From DASQFI01 sp035633215 (GTDB lineage: Bacteria; Acidobacteriota; Vicinamibacteria; Vicinamibacterales; SCN-69-37), in assembly GCA_035633215.1 (NCBI GenBank), contig DASQFI010000062.1:390724-454723 (forward strand): 64,000 nucleotides of DNA. Direction: 5' to 3'. The notes beneath the pieces were generated by a model. The model searched no databases. It saw only the letters and a program-made list of their open reading frames with translations, and was not told the DNA's origin. Below, piece after piece: positions 40,853-49,850 of the stretch. The translations under genes and the position numbers were made by a program. The number at the start of each line of letters is the position of its first letter. The stretch's first letter is position 1.

Positions 40853-41830
40853 TTAGCGGGGATCGCGCTCGACGAGCACCGTCACCGGCGCAGTGAGCCG
40901 GACGGTGAGCGGCGTCCCGGCCGAGAGCGTCGCCGCGTTGCGTCCGCCGGACATGACCGCGGCGGTACCGCCTGCCGCGCCGGCTGTCGACCCAATCACC
41001 GCGCCCTTCTTGCCGCCGACGACAGCGCCGAGGATCGCGCCGACCACCGCGCTCGCCCCAATCTTGGAGCTTGCTTCCTTCGTCGGAGAGTCGCCGTCGC
41101 GGAAGATCGTCTCGGTGTCGATCGGAAGGCGCGTCGCGCCGTCCGCGAGAATCAGGGTCGTGAAACGCACACCGAGCCGCGCGCGCTCCTTGAACTTGCC
41201 GCCCTTCTCGACGAGGGTGACGTTGCCTTCGAGCCGCGCGCCGGCGGGAATCGCCACGCGCTCGTCCACGGTCACGTCACGAGACACGCGCGCCACGACG
41301 CGATCCTCGACCTTGGCGGTCTCGCTCGAGATTGAAGAATCGAGGCGAATGCCGATCACCGAATCCGCCTTGACGATCACTTCCTCGAAGCGCGGCTTTT
41401 CGATTTCCTTGACCGGCGGCGCCACATCAGCCACCCGCGGCGTCGGCGCGACGTCGGACGTGGTCGTCGGCGGAAGCGCGATTGGTGCAGGAGCAGGTGG
41501 CGGCGTGCTGGCCGGCGCGCTCGCGGGCGCGGCGGGGGCCGCCGCGGGCCGAACTTCGGTGCGCCCCGGCTTCTTCGTCGTCTCGCGCGGTTTTTCTTGC
41601 GGCTCCGATCGCGTCACCGCAACCGGTTGCTGGGCCGCGGGCTGGATCTCGACGGTCGTGGACGGCGCGGCGCCGGGAACGGCCGGCACCGGATGGGACA
41701 CCGTGGAAGGGGCAGCCTCAACCGGCGGCGCGGCCGGATTCGTCCGCACCGCCAGGTAGCCACCCGCGCCTGCCGCACCCAGACACGCGGTGCTGGCGAT
41801 GGCGACGACGAGGGCCTTGGTGGAGATCAC
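40853..41830 (-). CDS. Glycine-zipper protein, membrane-anchored (copy A)
   Basis: A 325-residue protein started at GTG 41830 with an N-terminal hydrophobic segment (ALVVAIASTACLGAAGAGGY). A Pro/Ala-rich linker of about 130 residues follows. The C-terminal domain has PAGARLEGNVTLVEKGGKFK and RARLGVRFTTLILADG, then a glycine zipper (VVGAILGAVVGGKKGAVIGS) and a final strand TPLTVRLTAPVTV. The same domain order appears in the lipoprotein at 57597. The function of the family is unknown; it resembles surface proteins that span the envelope. The frame beyond 41830 is not used. Confidence 0.8.
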   Translation of the reverse strand: MISTKALVVAIASTACLGAAGAGGYLAVRTNPAAPPVEAAPSTVSHPVPAVPGAAPSTTVEIQPAAQQPVAVTRSEPQEKPRETTKKPGRTEVRPAAAPAAPASAPASTPPPAPAPIALPPTTTSDVAPTPRVADVAPPVKEIEKPRFEEVIVKADSVIGIRLDSSISSETAKVEDRVVARVSRDVTVDERVAIPAGARLEGNVTLVEKGGKFKERARLGVRFTTLILADGATRLPIDTETIFRDGDSPTKEASSKIGASAVVGAILGAVVGGKKGAVIGSTAGAAGGTAAVMSGGRNAATLSAGTPLTVRLTAPVTVLVERDPR

Positions 41831-41952
41831 GGTTACAGTTTGAGCAAGGCCCGTACCGTATACAAGAGGGGCCTTTTCTCCCAGTTTTCCGGCGTGCGGG
41901 GTCTGGAAGAGGACAGGCCGTCCCCCTGGGGGCACAGCACCCCCTAGAAGAC

Positions 41953-42018
41953 GTAGGGCGGATTGATCCCCAAATCCGCCGTCTCTTCCTGGCGGATTTA
42001 GAGATCAATCCGCCCTAC
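41953..42018. repeat. 28-bp inverted repeat with 10-base loop
   Basis: GTAGGGCGGATTGATCCCCA and following AATCCGCC pair with GGCGGATTTAGAGATCAATC and CGCCCTAC; about 25 of 28 positions match. The right arm encodes the end (GRIDL and TAA) of the unknown protein at 41998. A strong hairpin between two minus-strand genes. Confidence 0.9.
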
Positions 42019-42531
42019 AGCAATGAACGCCCGGATTGATGCGGCCTCCGTCAGCCTCCCGGCCCATGCCCAGCCAATCAACCGGTGAAATCCATCGAGT
42101 CGATAGACCGATTCCGGTCGCGGCTCGACGCCGGCGTATTCCTCGACGTCGAGCGGCGCCGCCGTGACAATGACGGTCGAGAAGGGCTCGTCGGCGGCGC
42201 GCTTGATTCGGCCCCAGCACGACGGATTGGCAGCTTCATACTCCGACTCGATGGTGCGCAGCCGCTCGGCAGCCTCGCGCACGGTCGCGCCCTCTCGCGG
42301 CACCAGAGGCATGACGTCGCCACGGCACGGCTCTCCTGCGTGCGCCGGCAGGATGATGCGCAATGCGCACGCGCCGTCGAGTGTGATCTCCCGCCACGCG
42401 CCTCCGAACTGGCGGTCGGCGGCGTCGAGATGCTCGAGCGTCCAGCGAAGCGATCCCGTGCGATCGCCGCGCTCGGCCAGCAGCCTGGCACGGACAGCTG
42501 GGAGGTCGGTAAGCTGTGCTATAACGCCCAT
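41998..42531 (-). CDS. Unknown soluble protein
   Basis: I do not recognise this 177-residue protein. It starts at ATG 42531 (MGVIAQLTDLPAVRARLLAE) and has normal codon-position bias, with WREITLDGACALRIILPAHA, RDVMPL-type stretch around residue 72, and a C-terminal YRLDGFHRLIGWAWAGRL. No signal or membrane segment is seen. It is divergent from the M14 gene with 21 bases between starts, so the promoters overlap coding DNA. Its last five codons and stop are repeat-derived. Confidence 0.6.
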   Translation of the reverse strand: MGVIAQLTDLPAVRARLLAERGDRTGSLRWTLEHLDAADRQFGGAWREITLDGACALRIILPAHAGEPCRGDVMPLVPREGATVREAAERLRTIESEYEAANPSCWGRIKRAADEPFSTVIVTAAPLDVEEYAGVEPRPESVYRLDGFHRLIGWAWAGRLTEAASIRAFIAVGRIDL

Positions 42532-42552
42532 CTACCCCCGCTTGGAGGAATC

Positions 42553-45500
42553 ATGACCACACATATTGTGCGCCGGCTGGCGTTCTGCACGGCGCTCGCG
42601 ATCGCGGTGAGCGTGACCGGCGGAGGCCTGTTGGCCCGCCAGGCGACGTCGCAGCGGCTCGACCAGGAGTACGCGAAGCGCATCAAGGACAACACGCCCG
42701 ATCCGCGCATCCTCACCGATCTGATCGATCACATGCCGGTGTCGGATACCGTGCCGTCGCCCTTGAAGTTTCTGGGGTACATCCCCGGCGAGAACAACCG
42801 CATCACCTACCACAAGGACATCGTCCGCTACCTCGACGCGCTCGACAAGGCGTCGGAACGCGTGACGATGTGGCCGATCGGGAAAAGCGAGGAAGGCCGC
42901 GAGATGTACGCGGTGGCAGTGGCCGACGAAGCGACGATCAAGGCGCTCGACAAGTACAAGCAGATCACGCGGCAGCTCACCGATCCGCGGGCGCTCAGCG
43001 ACGCGCAGGCGCGCCAGCTCATCCAGACCGGGAAGCCGATCTACTACGCCACCGGCAGCATTCATTCAACCGAGGTCGGCAGTCCCGAGATGCTGATGGA
43101 GCTCGCGTTCCGGCTGGCGGTCGAAGAAACGCCATTCATCCAGCAGATTCGCAACAACGTCATCTTCGTATTCACACCCGCGTCGGAAGTGGACGGCCGC
43201 GAGCGCCGCGTCGACGGCTACATGGCCCAGCAGGCCGGCCAGCAGAACCCTGGGATGCTCTATTGGGGCAAATACGTCGCGCACGACAACAACCGCGACG
43301 GTATTGGCGTGGGTCTCGCACTCACGCAGAACATGATCAAGTCATTCCTCGATCTGCGTCCGCAGGTCTTCCACGATCTCCACGAGTCGGTGAACCTGCT
43401 GTACGTCTCGACGGGCACCGGTCCGTACAATCCTGTCGTCGCGCCGATTCAGGTCAACGAATGGTGGTGGATCGCGCAGACGGAAATCATGGAGATGACC
43501 AAGCGCGGCGTGCCGGGCGTGTGGACCTACAACTACTACGACGGCTGGGTCCCGAACTACATGTTCTGGATTGGCGTCACGCACAACTCGATCGGCCGGT
43601 TCTATGAAACGCAGAGCTACGGTGGCGGCGGAGGCGGTGGTGGTGCAGGTCCGGGACGTGGTGCCCCTGGCGCGCCGCCGGCCGCAGGCGGGGCCGCCGC
43701 GGCTGGTGGCGCGGGAGCCGGCGCTGCAGCAGGCGGGGCTGGTGCGGGCGCGGCACGTGGGGCCGGCGCCGCGGCCGGGGCTGAAGCCGCTCAGGGCGCG
43801 GGTCGCGGGCGCGGCGGTGTCATCGGTGCGAACAGCCGCGAGTGGTACCGGCCGAATCCGAGTCCGGGTGACGTGCAGTGGAGCGGACGGTCGAACGTGA
43901 ACATGCAGCAGTCGGCGCTGCTCATCGCGCTCAACGCCGTCGCGAAGAACAAGGAAATGTTCCTCGAGAACTACTACATCAAGAACAAGATGATGGTCGA
44001 GCAGGGCCGGAACAAGGCGCCCCACGCTTACGTGATTCCGGCGAAGCAGCGTCGGCAAATGGAAGCGGCGGATCTGATGAACCTCGTGCGGTTCCAGGGC
44101 GCAGAAGTCCACATCGCGAATGCCGCCTTCTCGATCGGCAACGTCCAGGTGGCCGCCGGCGACTACGTCGTCCGGCTCGATCAACCGTACGGCGCGGTCG
44201 TCGAGACGCTGCTCGGCACGCAGTGGTATCCGGCGGATAATCCGCGGCCGTATGACGACACCGGATGGTTCATTCCAGGCCTGCGCAACATCACGTCCTA
44301 CGCCATCGCCGACAAGACGATCTTCGACAAGCCGATGACGCTGGCGAAAGCCAACTTCAAGGTGCCGGGGACGATCACGGGTTCTGGCAGCACGATCGTC
44401 ATCGATCACACGACCGACAACACGCTCGCGACGTTCCGCTTCACGAATCCGACCGTGAAGATGTCGGCGGCGGAGGCGGCGTTCGAAATGGGCGGCCACA
44501 AATTCGCGCCGGGCGCGTTCGTGATTCAGAACGCGAACCGCGCGGCGCTCGAGCCGCAGATCCGCGAGCTCGGCCTGATGGCCTGGGCGACCGACACACC
44601 GCCGTCCGTGCGCATGCACGACCTCGACGTGCCGCGGATCGGCTACATCCACTCCTGGCAGAACACGCAGGACGAGGGCTGGGTGCGGATGGCCTTCGAC
44701 AAGCTGAAGATTCCGTACAGCTACTTCGGCGACAACGTCGTGCGTCAGGGCAACCTGCGCGCGAAGTACGACGTGATCATCTATCCGCACGCGGGCGTGC
44801 AAGCCGACTCCGAGGGCATCCCGGCGGGCGCGCCCGTGCCGTACAAAGGCAGTGCGCTCACGCCGAACATCGCGACGGCGCCCGACCAGACCGACGATAC
44901 GCGCGGTGGTCTGGGCCGGGATGGTCTTCGCGAGCTCGCGAAGTTCGTGAACGACGGCGGCGTGCTCATCACCGAAGGGGGAACGTCGACGCTCTTCCCG
45001 CAGTACGAGATCACGCAAGGGATCGCGGTCGACACCGGTGCGAACGTCTTCGCGCCCGGATCGGTCGTGAAGGTCCTGCTTGGCGACAAGACGAGCCCGA
45101 TCCTCTACGGGTATGACCAGAACGCTCTCGCCGTGATGTTCAGGAACAATCCGCTGCTCTCGTTGGGCGCGCGGCCCGCGCCGGCGGCCGCTGAAGCACC
45201 GGCCGGACGCGGCGGCGGTGGCGGCGGACGCGGGGGCGGCGCCGGGCCGGCCGGCGTCAGCAACATCAACATGCAGCCGATGGCCGCGGCGCCGAGACTC
45301 ACGACGCTCGACGGTCCGCCACCCCCGCCTCCCGCAGGCGGCGGCGGAGGGCGAGGCGCCGGATTCCCTGGACGAGGAGGCGGTGGCGGGGGCGGCGGTG
45401 ACACGACGCCGGCCTCCACGGCTCGCGGTCCGGCGGCGTTCGGCGTGACGTCGACGGGCGCGCCGCGCGTGCTGCTCTCGTATCCAAACGACCCGAATGA

Positions 45501-45690
45501 TCTGCTGCTCTCGGGCGCGCTCGCCGGCGGCGAGAATCTCGTTGGCCGCCCCGTGCTCGTTGATGCGCCGGTCGGCACCGGACACGTGATCATCTTCGCG
45601 ACGCGGCCGTTCTGGCGTTTCCAGACGCAAGGAAACTTCTTTCTCGCGTTCAACGCCATGCTCAATTGGAATGACTTGGGCGCCAAGTGA
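42553..45690 (+). CDS. Secreted M14 zinc carboxypeptidase-like protein with Gly-rich inserts
   Basis: A 1045-residue exported protein. ATG 42553 has GGAGG four bases upstream and leads into a signal (VRRLAFCTALAIAVSVTGGG). The carboxypeptidase core has the zinc motif YYATGSIHSTEVGSPEM (HxxE), the companion region AHDNNRDG, and the third ligand area FHDLHESVNLLY. Large Gly/Ala/Arg inserts lie at about 43620-43825, 45190-45250 and 45310-45420. The C-terminal third (SYPNDPNDLLLSGALAGGEN) resembles the second half of the related protein at 49851. It should trim extracellular peptides. Confidence 0.92.
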   Translation: MTTHIVRRLAFCTALAIAVSVTGGGLLARQATSQRLDQEYAKRIKDNTPDPRILTDLIDHMPVSDTVPSPLKFLGYIPGENNRITYHKDIVRYLDALDKASERVTMWPIGKSEEGREMYAVAVADEATIKALDKYKQITRQLTDPRALSDAQARQLIQTGKPIYYATGSIHSTEVGSPEMLMELAFRLAVEETPFIQQIRNNVIFVFTPASEVDGRERRVDGYMAQQAGQQNPGMLYWGKYVAHDNNRDGIGVGLALTQNMIKSFLDLRPQVFHDLHESVNLLYVSTGTGPYNPVVAPIQVNEWWWIAQTEIMEMTKRGVPGVWTYNYYDGWVPNYMFWIGVTHNSIGRFYETQSYGGGGGGGGAGPGRGAPGAPPAAGGAAAAGGAGAGAAAGGAGAGAARGAGAAAGAEAAQGAGRGRGGVIGANSREWYRPNPSPGDVQWSGRSNVNMQQSALLIALNAVAKNKEMFLENYYIKNKMMVEQGRNKAPHAYVIPAKQRRQMEAADLMNLVRFQGAEVHIANAAFSIGNVQVAAGDYVVRLDQPYGAVVETLLGTQWYPADNPRPYDDTGWFIPGLRNITSYAIADKTIFDKPMTLAKANFKVPGTITGSGSTIVIDHTTDNTLATFRFTNPTVKMSAAEAAFEMGGHKFAPGAFVIQNANRAALEPQIRELGLMAWATDTPPSVRMHDLDVPRIGYIHSWQNTQDEGWVRMAFDKLKIPYSYFGDNVVRQGNLRAKYDVIIYPHAGVQADSEGIPAGAPVPYKGSALTPNIATAPDQTDDTRGGLGRDGLRELAKFVNDGGVLITEGGTSTLFPQYEITQGIAVDTGANVFAPGSVVKVLLGDKTSPILYGYDQNALAVMFRNNPLLSLGARPAPAAAEAPAGRGGGGGGRGGGAGPAGVSNINMQPMAAAPRLTTLDGPPPPPPAGGGGGRGAGFPGRGGGGGGGGDTTPASTARGPAAFGVTSTGAPRVLLSYPNDPNDLLLSGALAGGENLVGRPVLVDAPVGTGHVIIFATRPFWRFQTQGNFFLAFNAMLNWNDLGAK

Positions 45691-45738
45691 GAAAGAGACG
45701 CGTCTGAGAAGTACGCGGGAGAAGAGCTGAGAAGTACG

Positions 45739-46866
45739 CTGGACAAGAGTGTCATCATTGTTGGCGCGGGCATCATTGGCGTCGCGATCGCGGATGCGGT
45801 GGCTGCTCGCGGCGCTACGGTGACTGTGCTTGACATGCGCGGGCCCGGACGAGGCGCCTCTTTTGCCTCCGCCGGTATTCTCGCGCCGCACGTCGAGTCT
45901 CACCACGAGGCGCGTTTTCTCGAGCTGGCCACGCGCAGCCTCGACCTGTTCGACGCGTTCGTTTCGGGTGCGAGTGAGCGCAGCGGCCGGCGCGTCGAGT
46001 ACGCACGCTCTGGGACGCTCGAGGTCGCGCTCGACGAAGACGATGTCCGACGTCTCGAAAGCGCGCAGCCGAGGCTCCGTGCCGCGGGCGTGAAGCACGC
46101 CTGGTTGATGCCCGACGAGCTTCGCAGGCTGGAGCCGGCCGTCTCGAGCGTGGCTCTCGGCGCACTGCTGATTGAGCCGCACGGCTTCGTCGGGGTCCGC
46201 TCGCTTATTGCGGCCCTCGTTCAGAGCGCGCGATTGTCGGGCGCATCGTTCGAGGCACCGGTCGAGGCGGTCGAGATCGATCCGCGGAATGAGACTGTCG
46301 AAGTTCGGGCCGGAGCTTCGCGGTACGCTGCCGACGCGGTCGTCGTTGCCGCGGGTACCTGGTCCGGACGCGTGCGAATCCGAAACGCGCCACGGCTCGA
46401 TGTGCGGCCGGTGCGCGGCCAGTTGCTCCACCTTTCCTGGACCGCCACCCACGCGCCCAGTCGCGTCGTCTGGGGACCCCGCTGCTACACGGTGCCATGG
46501 TCCGACAAGTCGCTCCTCGTCGGCGCGACCGTCGAAGATGTCGGATTCGACGAGCGGTCCACCACATCCGCGATTCAGGCGCTCACGACGGCAGTCAATG
46601 AGCTCTTGCCCGAAGCGCGGTCGGCGTCGCTTCAGGAAGTCAGGGTCGGGCTCAGACCCGCCAGCGCGGACGGGTTGCCCATCATCGGACCTCTTCCTTC
46701 GGCACCCCGGGTGGTCGTCGCGACGGGTCACTATCGAAACGGGGTACTCCTCGCGCCAGTCACCGCGGCGATCGTGCGCGACTATCTGCTCGAGGGTCTC
46801 AGAGATCGCGCGCTGGAATGGACCGGGCCGGAGCGCTTTTCGAGGGAAGACATGACACCGCGGTAA
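45739..46866 (+). CDS. FAD-dependent amino-acid oxidase-like protein (DadA/ThiO type), probable CTG start
   Basis: A 375-residue flavoprotein. The dinucleotide motif VIIVGAGIIGVAIADA begins at about 45751, yet no ATG, GTG or TTG lies between it and the upstream stop at 45690; GTG 45799 would remove the motif. CTG 45739 (LDKSVIIVGAG) gives the expected N-terminus. Other marks are GASFASAGILAPHVES, RIRNAPRLDVRPVRGQLLHL and the FAD C-terminal motif VVVATGHYRNGVLLAP. It fits glycine/D-amino-acid oxidase enzymes. The 49 bases before it contain a 13-base direct repeat CTGAGAAGTACGC (45704 and 45727). Confidence 0.85.
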   Translation: MDKSVIIVGAGIIGVAIADAVAARGATVTVLDMRGPGRGASFASAGILAPHVESHHEARFLELATRSLDLFDAFVSGASERSGRRVEYARSGTLEVALDEDDVRRLESAQPRLRAAGVKHAWLMPDELRRLEPAVSSVALGALLIEPHGFVGVRSLIAALVQSARLSGASFEAPVEAVEIDPRNETVEVRAGASRYAADAVVVAAGTWSGRVRIRNAPRLDVRPVRGQLLHLSWTATHAPSRVVWGPRCYTVPWSDKSLLVGATVEDVGFDERSTTSAIQALTTAVNELLPEARSASLQEVRVGLRPASADGLPIIGPLPSAPRVVVATGHYRNGVLLAPVTAAIVRDYLLEGLRDRALEWTGPERFSREDMTPR

Positions 46867-47037
46867 AGCGCACTTGACGCTCGCCGCGAGTTCCTCGACA
46901 ATTGCGCCCAGCGCGCTCTGGGGCGCCTCCTGTCCGCGGCAAGGGAATCCTCCCACCCATTCGGCACTGGCAGCCCCGTTCCGGGCCTTTCTCCTGCCTG
47001 TACTCAGCGGACTTCAGGCGCAGTGGAGGAAGGTCTC

Positions 47038-48978
47038 ATGAGCGACGAATTCCCGCGGCGCCGCCGCAATCTGAACAGCCTCAAGAAGGAAGCGAAACGC
47101 TGGCTTGCCGCGCTTCGCGCAAACGTCGCCGACGCGCGAGCGCGGCTCATACGTGCGCTGCCGGGCGCGCCACCAACCGTGACGCTGCGTGACGTTCAGC
47201 GCGCGCTGGCGCGCGAGCACGGCTTTTCCGGATGGAGCGCTCTCAAGCAGGCACTCGACCAGGCGCAGGCGCTCGGCCGCGAGGCTGGCGCGAAGGCCCT
47301 CGCGCACTACGAGACGATGGCCGAGGCGCTGCTCGATGCGTATCGCACCGGCACGCCCGAGGCGATGGAGCGCCACTATCGGTACACATGGCACCGTCGC
47401 GCGTGGCCGGGGATGCGCACGTATGTCCAGCTGGATCTCGGCAAGCGACCGGGCGGCCCTGGCGATGACGTCGAGATCGCGCTCGACGACGCGCGGTCTC
47501 TGGTGGCCATTGAATACGGGTTTGCGAATTGGGACGCATTGAAGGCGTTCACGGCGTCAGCGCAAGCGGGCGCCCGCGTGGCTGCGAAGCCCGTGCAACT
47601 CGTCGATCCCGGCGCGCCCGAGCACGCGCGCACGATTGCCAGCTCCCGCGACTGGGATGTCGTGATCGAGCGGCTGGCGATGAATCCCGGCGCACGCCTG
47701 GAGGCCGGGGGACAGATGACGGACGCGATCCTCGCGGACGTCTGCCGCCACGAAGGCATCACCGCGCTCGACCTCAGCGGTTCCAGGGCAGTGACGGACG
47801 AAGGCGTGCGTCATCTGGCGCGGCTGCCGCACCTGACGGACCTGGACCTGGGCGCCACGGCGATCACCGACCGGGGTCTCGAGGTGCTGCGCGAACTGCC
47901 CGCACTCGAGAGACTCTCGCTGGGAATGACGCAAATCACCGACGAGGGCGCCGCGCATTTCGCGCACTGCAACGAACTGCGAGATTTGAATCTGACCTGG
48001 ACCGCCAGCGGCGACGGCGCGTTGAAGGCGCTCGCCGGCAAGCCGAAGCTCTCGCGGCTCGCGATCGGAAACCTGACCGACGCTGGAATCCCGCTGCTGC
48101 ACGAGCTGCCGATCTTCAAGTCGTGGCAGGGCGGCGAGCCCAGGATGGCGCTGCTGAGCTACAGCGCCGAGCCGAACTATCTGCTCCTGCGCGGCTCGTT
48201 CACGGACCGCGGCATGCAGCACATCCGCGGGCTCGATGGGCTCTTCGCCCTGAATCTCGACGACAGACACCTGGCAATCACCCGGGCGGCGCTCGAACCG
48301 CTCGTGTCGCTTCCGAACCTCGGCTGGTTGGCCGTCGACGCCAGGGACGACTGGATGCCCTTCATCGCGGCGATGCCGCGCTTGCGATTTCTCGGCGCGC
48401 AGGATACGCCCGCGGGCGATGCCGGCTTCGTCGCGCTGAGCCAGTCCCGGTCGATCGAGTACATCTGGGGAAGGCGCTGCCACAACCTCCGGCAAACGGG
48501 GTTCAGGGCGATGGCGCGCATGCCCGCGCTGCGAGGCCTGTCGGTGAGTTGTCTGAACGTGGACGACGCCGGTCTCGCCGCGCTCCCTGCATTTCCGGCG
48601 CTGAGGGAGCTGATGTCGATGGACGTTCCCGACCACGGATACCGCCACATCGGCCAATGCGAGCAGCTCGAGTCGCTCGTGCTCATGTACTGCCGCGACA
48701 CCACGGACGCGGCGACGGAGCGCATCACGGGACTGCGCAGACTCTCGTCCTATTTCAACAGCTATACGACCATCACGGATCGGACCCCCGAGCTGCTGTC
48801 GCAGATGGACTCGCTCGAGCGCGTCACGTTCGACGTGTGCCACGGGTTGACCGACGCTGGCGTGGCGCGGCTCGCGCGGCTGCCGAGACTCTCCGAGCTT
48901 CGCGTCTCTGGCAAAAACGTCACCCCGGACGTCGGCGCCCGCTTTCCGCCGCGGGTCAACGTCTTCTATTCGCCGTAA
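47038..48978 (+). CDS. Leucine-rich-repeat protein
   Basis: A 646-residue protein. ATG 47038 has GGAGG eight bases upstream. The first 200 residues hold two ankyrin-like or helical repeats with DVQRALAREHGFSGWSALKQ and SLVAIEYGFANWDALKAF. From about residue 225 come short LRRs of the kind ITALDLSGSRAVTDEGVRHL and LTDLDLGATAITDRGLEVLR, repeated about ten times and ending RVNVFYSP. No signal peptide. A protein-protein interaction role is likely; the partner is unknown. The leader 46867-47037 holds no recognisable element. Confidence 0.85.
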   Translation: MSDEFPRRRRNLNSLKKEAKRWLAALRANVADARARLIRALPGAPPTVTLRDVQRALAREHGFSGWSALKQALDQAQALGREAGAKALAHYETMAEALLDAYRTGTPEAMERHYRYTWHRRAWPGMRTYVQLDLGKRPGGPGDDVEIALDDARSLVAIEYGFANWDALKAFTASAQAGARVAAKPVQLVDPGAPEHARTIASSRDWDVVIERLAMNPGARLEAGGQMTDAILADVCRHEGITALDLSGSRAVTDEGVRHLARLPHLTDLDLGATAITDRGLEVLRELPALERLSLGMTQITDEGAAHFAHCNELRDLNLTWTASGDGALKALAGKPKLSRLAIGNLTDAGIPLLHELPIFKSWQGGEPRMALLSYSAEPNYLLLRGSFTDRGMQHIRGLDGLFALNLDDRHLAITRAALEPLVSLPNLGWLAVDARDDWMPFIAAMPRLRFLGAQDTPAGDAGFVALSQSRSIEYIWGRRCHNLRQTGFRAMARMPALRGLSVSCLNVDDAGLAALPAFPALRELMSMDVPDHGYRHIGQCEQLESLVLMYCRDTTDAATERITGLRRLSSYFNSYTTITDRTPELLSQMDSLERVTFDVCHGLTDAGVARLARLPRLSELRVSGKNVTPDVGARFPPRVNVFYSP

Positions 48979-49004
48979 CGGATCTTCACTATCATGAGGA
49001 CGCC

Positions 49005-49301
49005 ATGAAACTGTCGACCGCAGAAGTCGAATCTCGCCAAGCGCAGTACTCCGGCTGGACGGTGCGGGGCGACGCGCTCGTTCGGACGTTCACCTTCACG
49101 TCGTTCGCCGACGCGATCGCGTTCGTGACGAGGCTCGCGTTCGATGCCGAGGCCGCCGATCACCATCCCGATCTGGCCGTGAACTACCGCCGCGTGACCG
49201 TGACCTGGAGCACGCACAGCGAAGGCGGAATCACTGAGAAGGATTTCGCAGGTGCGGGGCAGGCGGACGCGATTGCCGGACGGCTGGGATTCAAGGCCTG
49301 A
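49005..49301 (+). CDS. phhB: Pterin-4a-carbinolamine dehydratase
   Basis: A 98-residue enzyme that dehydrates 4a-hydroxytetrahydropterin made by aromatic amino-acid hydroxylases. It has the family core FADAIAFVTRLAFDAEAADH followed by HPDLAVNYRRVTVTW and STHSEGGITEKD with the catalytic His pair. Start ATG 49005. No phenylalanine hydroxylase is in the window, so its use may be in another pathway. Length is normal. Confidence 0.92.
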   Translation: MKLSTAEVESRQAQYSGWTVRGDALVRTFTFTSFADAIAFVTRLAFDAEAADHHPDLAVNYRRVTVTWSTHSEGGITEKDFAGAGQADAIAGRLGFKA

Positions 49302-49324
49302 GCCCGGCGCGCGAAGCGGCGCAC

Positions 49325-49786
49325 GTGAAACTCAAAACCAGTTACAGCGCGCGCGAGGTGGCGGCCCTGACCGGTCTCACCGCCAGACAGCTTCAGGGCT
49401 GGGACGCGAGCCGCGTCTTCCCGTCGGCGATCTCGTCTCGGCGGACGAACGCCGGCGGATTCACGGAGCGCCGCTACTCACCCGTCGACCTTGTCGAGCT
49501 CGTCGTCCTCGCCGATCTCCGGCGCCGCGGTTTCACGCCCGCGGATCTGAAACTGCTCATGGACACGCTGCGCGCGTACTTTCGTCGCCGGCTTTCCGAG
49601 ACGCTCGACGATGCCGGCGAAATGCGGCTGCTGACCGATGGGCGAGGGCTGTTCCTCCGAACGCGGCAAGGCCACCTGTTCGACGTCCTCGCCGATCCCA
49701 CCCAGCCACTCATCACCGGTGAAGGGCTTGCGCTGAAACCTGTCAGCGGGCGGGCGCGGCCTCGAAAGCGAAAAAAGAAGACCTGA
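49325..49786 (+). CDS. MerR-family transcriptional regulator
   Basis: A 153-residue regulator, start GTG 49325. The N-terminal MerR helix-turn-helix reads YSAREVAALTGLTARQLQGW and RRYSPVDLVELVVLADLR; a short helical part follows, RRGFTPADLKLLMDTL. The C-terminus is basic (RARPRKRKKKT). No metal-binding Cys is seen, so the signal is unknown. Located just ahead of the second M14 peptidase, it might control that gene or the pterin gene. Confidence 0.85.
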   Translation: MKLKTSYSAREVAALTGLTARQLQGWDASRVFPSAISSRRTNAGGFTERRYSPVDLVELVVLADLRRRGFTPADLKLLMDTLRAYFRRRLSETLDDAGEMRLLTDGRGLFLRTRQGHLFDVLADPTQPLITGEGLALKPVSGRARPRKRKKKT

Positions 49787-49850
49787 TTTCGCGCGTCGCG
49801 CCGATTCAGGCTTGCGGGCCTCGCAATCGCCGGTCATGATCCGGCCAATC

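Noticed and set aside
43342..46956. A 1204-codon open frame antisense to the M14 and FAD genes
   Set aside because: Composition is arginine-rich and without motifs, and it crosses two real genes and the gap between them.
46867..47037. Leader before the LRR gene as a possible riboswitch
   Set aside because: I could not draw a known aptamer fold; only a normal ribosome-binding site is visible.
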